A stretch of DNA of 45,599 nucleotides from Actinomycetota bacterium (GCA_003152275.1 PLZU01000102.1:1-45599); one strand, 5' to 3'. Counted from the stretch's first letter, positions 32,932-40,972 are shown. The notes: generated by a model from the sequence alone, not told the origin. Numbers and translations: made by a program.

Positions 32932-33804
32932 CTAGCTCGCGTCCTTGTCCTCGGTCCTGCCGATCTGACCGAGCGCGCGCTGGAACTCCGCCGGGATGAT
33001 CCAGACCTTGTTCGATGCTCCCTGCGCGATCTGCGGCAGCGCCTGCACGTACTGATACGCGAGTAGCTGCGGGTCGGGGTTGCCGGCATGAATCGCCTCG
33101 AAGACGGTGCCGATCGCCTTCGCCTGGCCCTCTGCTTCGAGGATCGTTGCCTCGCGCTGGCCCTGCGCGCGCAACACAGCGGCCTGCTTCTCGCCCTCCG
33201 CGGTGAGGATCGCTGCCTGCTTCATCCCCTCCGCCTGGAGGATCGCGGCGCGCTTCTCGCGGTCCGCACGCATCTGCTTTTCCATCGTGTCCTTGATCGA
33301 GGCCGGCGGATCGATCGCCTTCAGCTCGACGCGGTTGACGCGGATCCCCCACTTCCCGGTTGCCTCGTCGAGCACGCCGCGCAGCTGGCTGTTGATCTCG
33401 TCGCGCGACGTCAGCGTCTTCTCGAGTGCCATGCCGCCGATCACGTTGCGCAGCGTCGTCACGGTGAGCTGCTCGATCGCCTGAATGTAGTTCTGGATCT
33501 CGTACGACGCTGCTTTCGCGTCGGTGACCTGGAAGTAGATGACCGAGTCGATGTTGACGACGAGGTTGTCCTCCGTGATCACCGGCTGCGGCGGGAACGA
33601 CACGACCTGCTCGCGCAAGTCGATCAGCGGGCGCAGCCTGTCGATGAACGGCACAACGAGCGCGAGCCCCGGAGTGAGCGTTCGGTGGTAACGGCCGAGC
33701 CGTTCCACGACGCGGGCACGAGCCTGCGGGACGATGCGGACCGTGCGGGCGAAAACCGCGAGCACGATGACGGCGACGATCAGCACGATGATCAGAGGCA
33801 CCAT
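32932..33804 (-). CDS. SPFH/Band 7 membrane protein (stomatin/slipin-like)
   Basis: Membrane scaffold protein. An N-terminal membrane segment (VPLIIVLIVAVIVLAVF) is followed by the Band 7 domain (about 25-200: VVERLGRYHRTLTPGL, DREKRAAILQAEG) and an Ala/Glu/Gln-rich coiled coil with repeated EGxKQAAI units (about 195-240). Such proteins form oligomers that organise membrane domains and associate with proteases. Translation starts at ATG 33802-33804 after AAGGAG with a 7-bp spacer, one of the clearest ribosome sites here. NfeD lies 13 bp upstream, the standard partner arrangement. Confidence 0.94.
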   Translation of the reverse strand: MVPLIIVLIVAVIVLAVFARTVRIVPQARARVVERLGRYHRTLTPGLALVVPFIDRLRPLIDLREQVVSFPPQPVITEDNLVVNIDSVIYFQVTDAKAASYEIQNYIQAIEQLTVTTLRNVIGGMALEKTLTSRDEINSQLRGVLDEATGKWGIRVNRVELKAIDPPASIKDTMEKQMRADREKRAAILQAEGMKQAAILTAEGEKQAAVLRAQGQREATILEAEGQAKAIGTVFEAIHAGNPDPQLLAYQYVQALPQIAQGASNKVWIIPAEFQRALGQIGRTEDKDAS

Positions 33805-33817
33805 GTTTTGAGCTCCT

Positions 33818-34246
33818 TTATTCGTAGACGAGCGCCGTCGCGCCGTCGATCTTGACGACCTCGACCTCGGTGCCCGGCTCGAGCACCTGGTCGGGCATGT
33901 ACGCGCGAGCAGACCATTCCTCGCCGCCGATCTTCACGCGCCCTCCATTCTGGTCGACGCGTTGCAGCACGACCGCGCGCGCACCTTGGAGCGCGGCCGT
34001 GCCGGTGCGAAGCGCGGGCGGCATGCGCAAATGCGCGCGCGCGATCGGTCTCAGCAGTGCGAGCGACGCGAGAGCAGCGCCGGTGAAGACGAGGAGCTGT
34101 ACCCACACCGTCGGGGCCGCGAGCGACACGAAGGCCGCAGCCACCGCAGCGATCGCAATCGGTCCGAGAAAGAAGAGGCCCGGCGTGAAGATCTCGCCCA
34201 GAGCGAGCAACAGCGCTGCGATCGCCCAGACGAGCCATGCGGCCAC
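33818..34246 (-). CDS. NfeD-family membrane protein
   Basis: A 142-residue short NfeD without the protease part. Two to three membrane segments (about 3-75) precede a C-terminal OB-fold (about 85-142: GARAVVLQRVDQNGGRVKIG, EEWSARAY). It is the usual operon partner of SPFH proteins and probably binds them in the membrane. GTG 34244-34246 starts 2 bp after the HAD gene stop. The frame has no earlier start without overlapping that gene. Confidence 0.92.
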   Translation of the reverse strand: MAAWLVWAIAALLLALGEIFTPGLFFLGPIAIAAVAAAFVSLAAPTVWVQLLVFTGAALASLALLRPIARAHLRMPPALRTGTAALQGARAVVLQRVDQNGGRVKIGGEEWSARAYMPDQVLEPGTEVEVVKIDGATALVYE

Positions 34247-34248
34247 AA

Positions 34249-34932
34249 TCAGAGTGTAGGTAGCCCGAGCACTGCTGGGAGTGCGTAGAGGTCGTCGATT
34301 CGGGGCTGGTAGTCCTCGTGCAGCCCCAGCCGGTCGACGAGCACGGCGCGCATGCCAAGGGCGAGCGCCCCTGCGATGTCGTCCTCGAACGTGTCACCGA
34401 CCATCGCCGCGTCGGCCGGCGCCACCTGGAGCAGATCGAGCACTGCCTTGAAGATCGACCCGTGCGGCTTCGTCTTGCCGTGATGGAACGAGCTGATTCC
34501 AGCGTCGATAGCGAGCGCGTGATGCCGGGCGAAGTCGCGCACGTCGCGCGCGGAGTTCGACACGAGCCCGATCTTGAGCCCTGCCTCCCGCAGTTCGTCG
34601 AGCACCGGCATGACGTCCTCGTAGAGCTCGAAGTTCTCGTGAAGCTGCCACCGGCTCGTGAGCTCGACGGCCACGTCGTGCGACACCGGTTCTGTGCCGC
34701 CCATGCCGACGACGATCCGCTCGGTGAACGCGACCCAGATCTCTTCGTCGTGGTCGAGCTCGGGATGCCGCTTGAGATCGATGAGCGCGGCGTCTCGTGC
34801 TGCCTCGTACCGCACGGCTTCGAGTGAGAGGCCGTGCCGCTCGCCGCAGGAAACGTAACCCTCCGGCATCAGCTCCGGCCCGGGCTTCGCGAGCGTGAAG
34901 TCGACATCGAAGAGCACCGCCCGCAGGTTCAT
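34249..34932 (-). CDS. HAD-superfamily hydrolase
   Basis: A 227-residue HAD phosphatase. Motif I is VLFDVDFTLAKPG (nucleophile and acid Asp about 9 and 11), motif II is GLVSNSA, motif III is the Lys of GKTKPHGSIF, and motif IV is VGDTFEDDIAGA. The helical cap of about 70 residues is subfamily IA. The substrate is unknown; phosphoglycolate-like small phosphates are possible. ATG 34930-34932 overlaps the stop of the upstream kinase gene (ATGA). Confidence 0.9.
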   Translation of the reverse strand: MNLRAVLFDVDFTLAKPGPELMPEGYVSCGERHGLSLEAVRYEAARDAALIDLKRHPELDHDEEIWVAFTERIVVGMGGTEPVSHDVAVELTSRWQLHENFELYEDVMPVLDELREAGLKIGLVSNSARDVRDFARHHALAIDAGISSFHHGKTKPHGSIFKAVLDLLQVAPADAAMVGDTFEDDIAGALALGMRAVLVDRLGLHEDYQPRIDDLYALPAVLGLPTL

Positions 34933-35744
34933 GCGTCCTCCAGCAGCCACTGCACGGTCTCCATGTGCATCTCGACGTAATCGCTGCCGCCGGACCACGC
35001 GATCGTCTGCGCAATCGTCCATCCCTTCGCGCGCTCGCGATCGAGGTCGAGATCCGAGCACAGGCGGTCGAGGCGGTAGAGCACATCGCGCTTGCTGTGG
35101 CCGAGCTCGGACGACCGCACGATCGACGAAACCGAGAACTCGCGCTCGCCGGCGAGTGGCTTCGGGTCGATCGCAAGCCACGGTTCGCGCTCTGCGGCGA
35201 GCACGTTCTCGCCGTGCAGGTCCTGGTTGACGAGCACCTGCTCGCCCTGTGTCGGCGCGAGCTCGGCGATGTAACCGAGTGCAGTGTCCCGAAACCGATG
35301 GTCCGGCCACTCGCACATGTACTCCATCCACATCTCCGTTTCCGCCTCGAGCGACAGGAAGCCTACGCCGCTCTGCCAGAGGCGAGGCAACAGTTCGACG
35401 AGCACGCCGATCGGGTCGGAAGCCGCGGAGAGAAACGAGCCGGGCTCGCAGCGTTCGAGCAGCAATGCGTGCCGCTCGTCGTCGCGGGCGAGCAGTTGCA
35501 CCGCACCGTCGCCGTCCCAGCGCTCGAGCGCGTCCGCCTCCTGCTCGGCCTCGTGGTGCGGCCAGAAAACCTTCAGGACGGCGGGCGTCCCGTCGGCCCG
35601 CTCGACCCGCACGACGTAACCGCAGACTCCGGGTACGTACGGCTCGCCGGCGCGCAGATCCCAGCGCTCGCAACAGTCTGTTACAAGCTCTTGGACGTTC
35701 GCGCGCCACCTCGCGATCTCTTCGAGCGGGTCGGCCACCGGGAT
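34929..35744 (-). CDS. Aminoglycoside phosphotransferase-like kinase (APH(6)/streptomycin-kinase type)
   Basis: Small-molecule kinase of the protein-kinase-like fold. AVLKVFWPHHEAEQEADAL holds the ATP-binding Lys and Glu. LVNQDLHGENVLAAE is the catalytic loop (HGEN; the HxDxxxxN role is taken by NQDLHGEN). WLAIDPKPL is the DFG-equivalent Asp. It resembles aminoglycoside or hydroxyurea phosphotransferases; a resistance role is not shown. The frame is open beyond the start. I choose ATC 35742-35744, 6 bp after TATCCT (271 residues). GTG 35736-35738 is the conventional alternative. Confidence 0.82.
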   Translation of the reverse strand: MPVADPLEEIARWRANVQELVTDCCERWDLRAGEPYVPGVCGYVVRVERADGTPAVLKVFWPHHEAEQEADALERWDGDGAVQLLARDDERHALLLERCEPGSFLSAASDPIGVLVELLPRLWQSGVGFLSLEAETEMWMEYMCEWPDHRFRDTALGYIAELAPTQGEQVLVNQDLHGENVLAAEREPWLAIDPKPLAGEREFSVSSIVRSSELGHSKRDVLYRLDRLCSDLDLDRERAKGWTIAQTIAWSGGSDYVEMHMETVQWLLEDA

Positions 35745-35750
35745 GCGCTG

Positions 35751-35760
35751 AGGATAGTCT
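35751..35760. promoter_or_regulatory. Bidirectional promoter, overlapping -10 hexamers
   Basis: AGGATAGTCT. The minus strand reads TATCCT, 6 bp before ATC 35742-35744 of the kinase gene. The plus strand reads TAGTCT, 6 bp before GTG 35767 of the CoA-binding gene. The hexamers share the central TA, as at 11682 and 13921. Confidence 0.55.
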
Positions 35761-35766
35761 CGCGGC

Positions 35767-36157
35767 GTGAGGGCGCCCGAGGAGATCCTCCGCGAAGCGC
35801 ACACGATCGCGATCGTCGGCGCGTCGCCCAACCCGTCGCGTACGAGCCACGGTGTCATGCGCTATCTCCAGCGTGCCGGCTACCGCTGCATCCCGGTCAA
35901 TCCGAATGCAGACGAGGTGCTCGGGGAGCGGTGCTACTCGTCGCTCGCCGACCTGCACGAGCCGATCGACCTCGTCGACGTGTTCCGCCGCGCCGAGTAC
36001 TGCGCGGGCGTCGCCCGCGAAGCCGCCGCTGCAGGCGCACCCCGCGCTGTGGCTCCAGCTCGGCATTCGCTCCGCGGAAGCACGAGACGTGGCCGAAGAG
36101 GCGGGCATGGACTATGTCGAGGACGCCTGCATGGCGGTCGTCCACCGGCAGCTCTGA
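35767..36157 (+). pseudogene. CoA-binding domain protein (YccU-like), one frameshift
   Basis: Rossmann-type CoA-binding protein. The first frame covers TIAIVGASPNPSRTSHGVMR, GYRCIPVNPNADEVLGERCY and the Val-Asp-Val-Phe-Arg-Arg block (about residues 1-90). The C-terminal part ALWLQLGIRSAEARDVAEEA to DACMAVVHRQL lies in the next frame and ends at 36157. Skipping one C in the CCCC run at 36040-36043 joins them into the standard family sequence of about 129 residues. Either the gene is freshly broken or the run was miscounted in assembly. The promoter and GTG start are intact. Confidence 0.82.
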
Positions 36158-36178
36158 GTCCCGCTACGCTTGCGGCTC

Positions 36179-36252
36179 CGGGGTGTGGCGCAGCCTGGTA
36201 GCGCGCTCCGTTCGGGTCGGAGAGGTCCCCAGTTCGAATCTGGGCACCCCGA
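36179..36252 (+). tRNA. tRNA-Pro (anticodon CGG)
   Basis: 74 nt. Acceptor stem CGGGGTG/CACCCCG with discriminator A. The D-loop has GCAGCCTGGTAGCGC. The anticodon stem CTCCG/CGGAG closes loop TTCGGGT, giving anticodon CGG. The T-arm is CCCAG-TTCGAAT-CTGGG. CCA is not encoded; the next bases are TGT. A terminator hairpin follows 7 bp downstream. Confidence 0.97.
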
Positions 36253-36259
36253 TGTGGGA

Positions 36260-36282
36260 AGCCGCGGCTCGCCGCGGCTTTT
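36260..36282 (+). terminator. Rho-independent terminator after tRNA-Pro
   Basis: An 8-bp perfect stem AGCCGCGG/CCGCGGCT with a 4-nt loop is followed by TTTTCG. It also lies just after the maf stop codon on the other strand and may block read-through both ways. Confidence 0.85.
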
Positions 36283-36284
36283 CG

Positions 36285-36878
36285 CTATCCGAAGCCGTAG
36301 ACGCCCGCGAACCGCTCCGCGAGCAAGTGCACGAGCAGTGACGCGGGCAGGCCGACGACGTTCAGATAGTCGCCTTCGACGCGCCGTACGAGCGCGCCAC
36401 CGCGACCCTGAATCGCGTACGCGCCCGCACGCCCCTCCCACTCTCCCGACGCAACGTACGTCGCGAGGTCGCGCGGCGTCAGCTTGCGGAAGGTGACGCG
36501 CGTCGCAACCGCGGACACGACTTCCCACGCGGGCGTGGCGAGGCACAGGCCCGAGACGACCGCGTGTGTTCGTCCCGACAGCTCCGCGAGCATCCGCGCA
36601 GCGTCGCCGGCGTCCTTCGGCTTCGCGTAGAGGCGGCCGCCGAGCACGACCGTCGTGTCGACACCGAGTACCGGCCGCCCACGCGCCTCGGCCGCGACGG
36701 AGCGCGTCTTCGCGAGCGCGTGCTCGCACACGAGCTGCTCCGCGTCGGCCTCGGGAGGATCGTGCTCTTCGTAGCGCGGCGCAACGACGTCGAACGGAAT
36801 GCCGAGCTGCTCGAGGATGGCACGCCGCTGCGGCGACGTCGACGCGAGCAGTAGCGGCGGCGCAGGCGAGACGCTCAC
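36285..36878 (-). CDS. maf: Maf-like nucleoside triphosphate pyrophosphatase
   Basis: House-cleaning pyrophosphatase that removes non-canonical or excess nucleotides (dTTP/UTP or modified bases). LLLASTSPQRRAILEQL is the N-terminal signature with the Ser-x-Ser-x-x-Arg motif. VLGVDTTVVLGGRLYAKP gives the catalytic Asp, KPKDAGDAARML the next conserved block, and GRAGAYAIQGRGGALV the substrate loop. It has 197 residues. GTG 36876-36878 overlaps the barstar-like gene's stop (GTGA). It ends at the tRNA terminator and is the last gene of the long valS-maf run. Confidence 0.93.
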   Translation of the reverse strand: MSVSPAPPLLLASTSPQRRAILEQLGIPFDVVAPRYEEHDPPEADAEQLVCEHALAKTRSVAAEARGRPVLGVDTTVVLGGRLYAKPKDAGDAARMLAELSGRTHAVVSGLCLATPAWEVVSAVATRVTFRKLTPRDLATYVASGEWEGRAGAYAIQGRGGALVRRVEGDYLNVVGLPASLLVHLLAERFAGVYGFG

Positions 36879-37321
36879 GCGGCGATCTCGGCGACGCCGA
36901 ACTCCGTCAGCACCGCCTCGGCGTCCGCGGTCAGCTCGCGCGCCTGGAAGATCACGTGCAGCGACACGCGGTCGGCCGCCGCCCGCAGGGCAGCGAGGAG
37001 CGGTGCGAGGGCATCCGTCTCGTCCATCAGCAACCGGTCGGCGTCGAGGACGAGCAGCGCGATCTCGCCGTCGCCCTCGACCGCGTCGGGCAGATCGCCG
37101 AAGCCCCCCAACGGCACCTCGAGCTGGAACGCCTGCCCGAGCTCTTGGAGGGCATCGGTCGCGGTGCGTGCTGCTCGGCCGTCGAGAAAGCGGCATTCGA
37201 GCTGTGGCACGGACTCGGCCTCCCCGCGCATGAGCCAAACCCCGGTACCGCCCGAACGCAAGCGCAGCGCCCACGGCCCACGCAGCACCTCGGCCCACGA
37301 CGGGAGGCGGATCATGCTCAT
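36875..37321 (-). CDS. Barstar-like protein
   Basis: A 148-residue protein whose middle and C-terminal parts resemble the barstar (barnase-inhibitor) fold: a helix with ALQELGQAFQLEVPLGGFGD, then LPDAVEG, then the strand IALLVLDADRLL and the final VSLHVIFQ strand. No ribonuclease gene is adjacent, so it may be one of the many stand-alone barstar-related proteins of unknown role. ATG 37319-37321 overlaps the methyltransferase stop (ATGA). ATG 37313-37315 is a possible inner start. Confidence 0.68.
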   Translation of the reverse strand: MSMIRLPSWAEVLRGPWALRLRSGGTGVWLMRGEAESVPQLECRFLDGRAARTATDALQELGQAFQLEVPLGGFGDLPDAVEGDGEIALLVLDADRLLMDETDALAPLLAALRAAADRVSLHVIFQARELTADAEAVLTEFGVAEIAA

Positions 37322-38085
37322 CCCTTGCGCGCTACCCAGATCTCCTCGGCGGGCCACTTCCTCGCCCACTCGACGGTGACGTAGTCGTAGTAGTCGGGAT
37401 CGACTGCCTCCTCGTGGGGCCGCAGCTCGTGCAGCGCCTCGATCTCGAAGCCGTGCTTGCGCAAGAGCACGATCCAGTCGCCGTGCGACAGGTGGTATTC
37501 GATGCCTGTCGCGCCGTCCCACTGGATGCGGTACATGCCGAACTGGTCGCGCATGAGCTCTCGCCCGACCATCGCCTCGACGTCGGTGGGCGCGCAGAGA
37601 TAGACGAGCGTCGAGTTCGTGAGGAACACGAGCCGGCCGCCCAGACGCAGCAGCCGCGCCGCCTCGGGAATCCACTTGTACGGATCAGCCCAGAGTGAGG
37701 CGCCGTATTCCGAGACGGCGAGGTCGAAGGCCGCGTCAGGGAGCGGCACGGACTCGCCGGGCGCCTCGACGAGCGGGAACTCGAGCCCGGTCTGCTGCAT
37801 CATCCGGCGCGCGGTCGCGAGCTGCGCCGGCGTCGGGTCGACGCCGACGACGCGCGCACCGCGCCGCGCGAGCCACGAGCCGAAGTACGCCGTGCCGCAC
37901 CCGAGCTCGACGACGTCGAGCCCGTTCACGTTCGGGAGCGCACCGACTTGCTCTTCCGGGATCGCGAAGACGCCCCAGAGGATCCCTTCGTGTTCCCACG
38001 CGCGCTGCGCGTTCGCATCGGTGTGCTGCGCGTTCGTCTCCGTCCACTCCGCGATATTCGCGGCGATCGAATCGTCGGTCGTCAT
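37318..38085 (-). CDS. SAM-dependent methyltransferase (copy 2)
   Basis: Class I methyltransferase, 255 residues. The SAM loop [20 protein letters not shown] is followed by the acidic [11 protein letters not shown]. Motif III is SVPLPDAAFDLAVSEYGASL and motif IV is LRLGGRLVFLT. Substrate not known. It is a sister of the next gene upstream, sharing the whole plan and many long identical stretches ([24 protein letters not shown]). ATG 38083-38085 overlaps that gene's stop. Confidence 0.88.
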   Translation of the reverse strand: MTTDDSIAANIAEWTETNAQHTDANAQRAWEHEGILWGVFAIPEEQVGALPNVNGLDVVELGCGTAYFGSWLARRGARVVGVDPTPAQLATARRMMQQTGLEFPLVEAPGESVPLPDAAFDLAVSEYGASLWADPYKWIPEAARLLRLGGRLVFLTNSTLVYLCAPTDVEAMVGRELMRDQFGMYRIQWDGATGIEYHLSHGDWIVLLRKHGFEIEALHELRPHEEAVDPDYYDYVTVEWARKWPAEEIWVARKG

Positions 38086-38843
38086 CGCAGATGCACCTCC
38101 CAAAGGTCTTCTCCCGGCCAGCGACGGCCCCATTCGGCCGGAATCACGTAGTAGTACTCGTGCGTCTTCGCCTCTGGACCCGGCCGAAGCTCGTGCAGCG
38201 CGTCGAGCACGAACCCGTTCTCCCTCAGAACACGGATCCAGTCGCCGTGCGAGAGGTGGTATTCCACGCCCTGGTAACCCGGCCAGTTCACTTCCCACGG
38301 CGCGAACTGCGGGCGCACGAGCACGTTCGTGATCGGAACCTCGTCCTCTTCGGGCGTGCAGAGGTGCGCAAGCGAAGACGTCGTCAAGAAAAGCAACCGG
38401 CCGCCGGGACGAAGCAGCCGCGCGGCCTCGGCGAGCCACTCCTTCGGATCGGCCCAGAGCGACGCGCCGTACCCAGAGACAGCGAGGTCGAACGAGTCGT
38501 CGGGCAGCGGAACGCTCTCTGCGGGCGCCTCGACGAGCGGAAACTCGAGCCCCGTCTCCCGCATCATGCGGCGGGCGCTCTCGAGCTGTGCAGGGGTCGG
38601 ATCGACACCTACCGGTCGAGCGCCACGGCGCGCAAGACGTGCTGCGAAGAATGCGGTGCCGCAACCCAGCTCGACGACGTCGAGGCCGGCAACGTCGCCG
38701 ATCCACTCGTCGGCGATGCCGAACACGCCCCAGGTGACGAGGTCCTTTCGCCAGGCACGCTCGGCCTGTGCGTCTGTGTACTCGGCGTTCGTCTGCGTCC
38801 ACTGCGCGACGTTCGCCGCGACGCGTTCGTCAGCCGAGCTCAT
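38082..38843 (-). CDS. SAM-dependent methyltransferase (copy 1)
   Basis: Class I methyltransferase, 253 residues, tandem paralogue of the gene downstream. It has [57 protein letters not shown] and [14 protein letters not shown]. The family resembles small-molecule or ubiquinone/menaquinone-type methyltransferases of actinobacteria, but the acceptor is unknown. ATG 38841-38843 lies 14 bp inside the end of ndk, so it is probably translated by coupling. Confidence 0.88.
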   Translation of the reverse strand: MSSADERVAANVAQWTQTNAEYTDAQAERAWRKDLVTWGVFGIADEWIGDVAGLDVVELGCGTAFFAARLARRGARPVGVDPTPAQLESARRMMRETGLEFPLVEAPAESVPLPDDSFDLAVSGYGASLWADPKEWLAEAARLLRPGGRLLFLTTSSLAHLCTPEEDEVPITNVLVRPQFAPWEVNWPGYQGVEYHLSHGDWIRVLRENGFVLDALHELRPGPEAKTHEYYYVIPAEWGRRWPGEDLWEVHLR

Positions 38844-39249
38844 CGGCGGAGAACCAGAGCGCGACCTCGCGCTCGGCCGACTCTGGCGAGTCGGAGCCGT
38901 GGACGAGGTTGTCCGGCATCGACATCGCCAGGTCGCCGCGGATCGTCCCCGGGTCGGCGTCGGCAGGATTCGTCGCGCCGATCGTCTTGCGCATCGTCGC
39001 GATCACGCCCTCGCCTTCGACGACGAGAGCCCAGGTCGGGCCCGACGTGATGAAGTTCACAAGCTCGCCGAAGAACGGCTTCTCCTTGTGCTCGGCGTAG
39101 TGCGTCTCGCCCAGCTCGCGGCTCGCGGTGACAAGCTTGCCGGCACGTACGGAGAAGCCGCGCGCCTCGATGCGGCCAAGGATCTCGGCTGCAAGACGAC
39201 GCCGTACGGCGTCGGGCTTGATCAAGATGAGTGTCTTCTCCACGGCCAT
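38830..39249 (-). CDS. ndk: Nucleoside diphosphate kinase
   Basis: Transfers phosphate from ATP to other NDPs through phospho-His. The N-terminal [12 protein letters not shown] and the active site [16 protein letters not shown], with catalytic His117, are intact. The 139-residue length is normal. The ATG has TACAGT 9 bp upstream. It follows the zinc-ribbon gene by 16 bp, so it may have its own near-leaderless promoter besides read-through from valS-folC. Confidence 0.97.
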   Translation of the reverse strand: MAVEKTLILIKPDAVRRRLAAEILGRIEARGFSVRAGKLVTASRELGETHYAEHKEKPFFGELVNFITSGPTWALVVEGEGVIATMRKTIGATNPADADPGTIRGDLAMSMPDNLVHGSDSPESAEREVALWFSADELG

Positions 39250-39265
39250 CGCCGCGGCACTGTAA

Positions 39266-39769
39266 CTACTCCGCGCGGCGGCGACGACGGGACTCGAACT
39301 GCGGCAATGTAACCGCAGTCGGCTCGACCGCCGTCTCGCAATGCGGGCAGACCTGCCACAGCGCCTCGAGCGGCGCCTTGCAGTTCACACACGCCTGCTT
39401 CAGCTTCGTGGTGCAGATCGGGCACACGAGGAACGTCGAGTCGACCTCGGAGCGGCAGACCGGGCAGTGCAGGTCACGCTTTGAGAGACGGTCCTCCATC
39501 GCCTTGATCTCGAGCTCGCGCTCGCGCACGTCCTCGAGGTACTCCGGCGGCCGGAACAGCATGTAGATGAACGGGCCGAAGAACGGGACGACGACGCCGA
39601 TCAGCACCGATATGCCGACGAGCCACGGGTCCTCGATCCGCCGCTTCGCATCCTTGTAAATCCACCAGACCGTCGCAGCCCAGAAGACGACCGCGAAGAA
39701 GATCAGGAGGTTGCGGATGACAAGCCACGTGCCCGAGCTGAAGAAGGTGCTCGTTGTGCTCGCGATCAC
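39266..39769 (-). CDS. Membrane protein with double zinc ribbon
   Basis: A 167-residue protein. Two membrane segments (about 16-38 and 49-71: [38 protein letters not shown]) are followed by a short helix and a cytosolic double zinc ribbon with four CxxC knuckles: CPVC, CPIC, CVNC, CPHC (about 102-143). The C-terminus is basic (RRRRRAE). It could sense or recruit partners at the membrane; function unknown. GTG 39767-39769 overlaps the stop of the small membrane protein upstream. Confidence 0.84.
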   Translation of the reverse strand: MIASTTSTFFSSGTWLVIRNLLIFFAVVFWAATVWWIYKDAKRRIEDPWLVGISVLIGVVVPFFGPFIYMLFRPPEYLEDVRERELEIKAMEDRLSKRDLHCPVCRSEVDSTFLVCPICTTKLKQACVNCKAPLEALWQVCPHCETAVEPTAVTLPQFESRRRRRAE

Positions 39770-39894
39770 AAAAGAATTCTGCCTATCAAATAGCCCGCGG
39801 CAAATGCTCCGCCGACGATGACCACGAGAACGCCCACGGCAAACGCGAAGACGCTGAGCTTGTCGCTCACCCTATGGGTCGGTGCCGTGGCCAT
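39766..39894 (-). CDS. 42-residue single-pass membrane protein
   Basis: Small protein MATAPTHRVSDKLSVFAFAV..., with one strong membrane helix (about 15-40: FAFAVGVLVVIVGGAFAAGYLIG) ending in RILL. ATG 39892-39894 lies 23 bp inside the end of folC, and the stop overlaps the zinc-ribbon gene (GTGA), so all three are likely co-translated. The tight packing is the main evidence that it is real. Confidence 0.62.
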   Translation of the reverse strand: MATAPTHRVSDKLSVFAFAVGVLVVIVGGAFAAGYLIGRILL

Positions 39895-40972
39895 TGAGCT
39901 CAGTAAGAAGATAGAGGGAGCCCGTGACGGCAACGGCCCCGTGGGGCCCCGCGAGCTCGAGCGCCCGGCGGCGTGCCTCGAAGGGATCAGGGATCGGCTC
40001 GACATGCTGGAAGTACGGTTCGGCGCGGGCAGCGAGGTCCCCTGCCGGGAGAGCCCGGGCATTCGAGGACTGCGTGGCAATCAAGGTGGGCCCGAGCACC
40101 GAGAGGGCCTCGAGCATCAGCTCAGGCCGTTTGTCGGCCAGGATCGAGCAGACGAGGACGTACTCCCGGCTCGGGAGCCGGGGCAGGAGGTAGCCGATGC
40201 CGGCGAGATTGTGCGCGCCGTCCCAGATCTCGAGCGGCTCCTCGCTCCGCCTCTCGAGGCGGCCCGGGAGCGAGACGTCCTGTGCGCCATGCGGATCGAC
40301 CTCGGCACCGAGGAAGGACTCCGCCGCCACCGCCGCAAGCGCGAGGTTGCTGCTGCCGGCGACGACCACCTCGCGAGCGCCGTTCGCGTAGGCGAGCTTC
40401 TCCCATTCCGGATCTCCGAGCACGACCGTGCATCCAGGCTGCACGACCGCGAGCTTCTCGGCGGCGATCGCCTCGCGCGTGTCGCCGAGCACGTCCATGT
40501 GATCGAGCGCGACGTTTGTGAGTACGACGACTCGCGTGCGGAGGACATTCGTCGCGTCGTGGCGGCCGCCGAGCCCGGCTTCGACTACTGCCACCTCGAC
40601 CTCAGCTTCTGCGAACACGAGCAGCGCAGCGGCGGTCACGACCTCGAACTGCGTGGCGTCGCCGGCGTGCGGCCGTACCCGCGCGACAGCTGCGTCGAAG
40701 TCCGCCTCCGTCCCGCCAACGCGAATCCGATCGCTCCAGCCACGGACGTGCGGCGACAGGTACGCGCCAACGCGGAGGCCCGCAGCGGCGAGCAGCTCCT
40801 CTGTCATCCGCGTCGTCGTCGACTTGCCGTTCGTGCCGACGACGTGCACAGCCTCGTAGCGCAACTGCGGGTCGCCGAGCTCTGTGAGTAGCGCGCGCAT
40901 CCGCTCGATCCCGAAGCCGTCCGCCGGCCACGGGCTGAGCGCCGCGACCCAGTCAGTCGCCGAGTGCGTCAA
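39872..40972 (-). CDS. folC: Dihydrofolate synthase / folylpolyglutamate synthase
   Basis: Mur-ligase-family enzyme that adds glutamate to dihydropteroate or folate with ATP. The P-loop GTNGKST is at 46-52. VVEAGLGGRHDATNV and LTNVALDHMDVLGDTREAIA are the central metal/ATP blocks, followed by IWDGAHNLAGI. It has 366 residues, about 60 fewer than the family norm; the C-terminal domain is compact. The start is TTG 40970-40972, 20 bp inside the valS end; the next ATG would cut away part of the first helix. The valS-folC order is common in Gram-positive bacteria. Confidence 0.93.
   Translation of the reverse strand: MTHSATDWVAALSPWPADGFGIERMRALLTELGDPQLRYEAVHVVGTNGKSTTTRMTEELLAAAGLRVGAYLSPHVRGWSDRIRVGGTEADFDAAVARVRPHAGDATQFEVVTAAALLVFAEAEVEVAVVEAGLGGRHDATNVLRTRVVVLTNVALDHMDVLGDTREAIAAEKLAVVQPGCTVVLGDPEWEKLAYANGAREVVVAGSSNLALAAVAAESFLGAEVDPHGAQDVSLPGRLERRSEEPLEIWDGAHNLAGIGYLLPRLPSREYVLVCSILADKRPELMLEALSVLGPTLIATQSSNARALPAGDLAARAEPYFQHVEPIPDPFEARRRALELAGPHGAVAVTGSLYLLTELNGHGTDP

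Noticed and set aside
34929-35744. Acquired antibiotic-resistance gene
   Set aside because: The APH fold is common in housekeeping kinases; base composition matches the neighbours, it sits in an ordinary operon and no mobile element is near.
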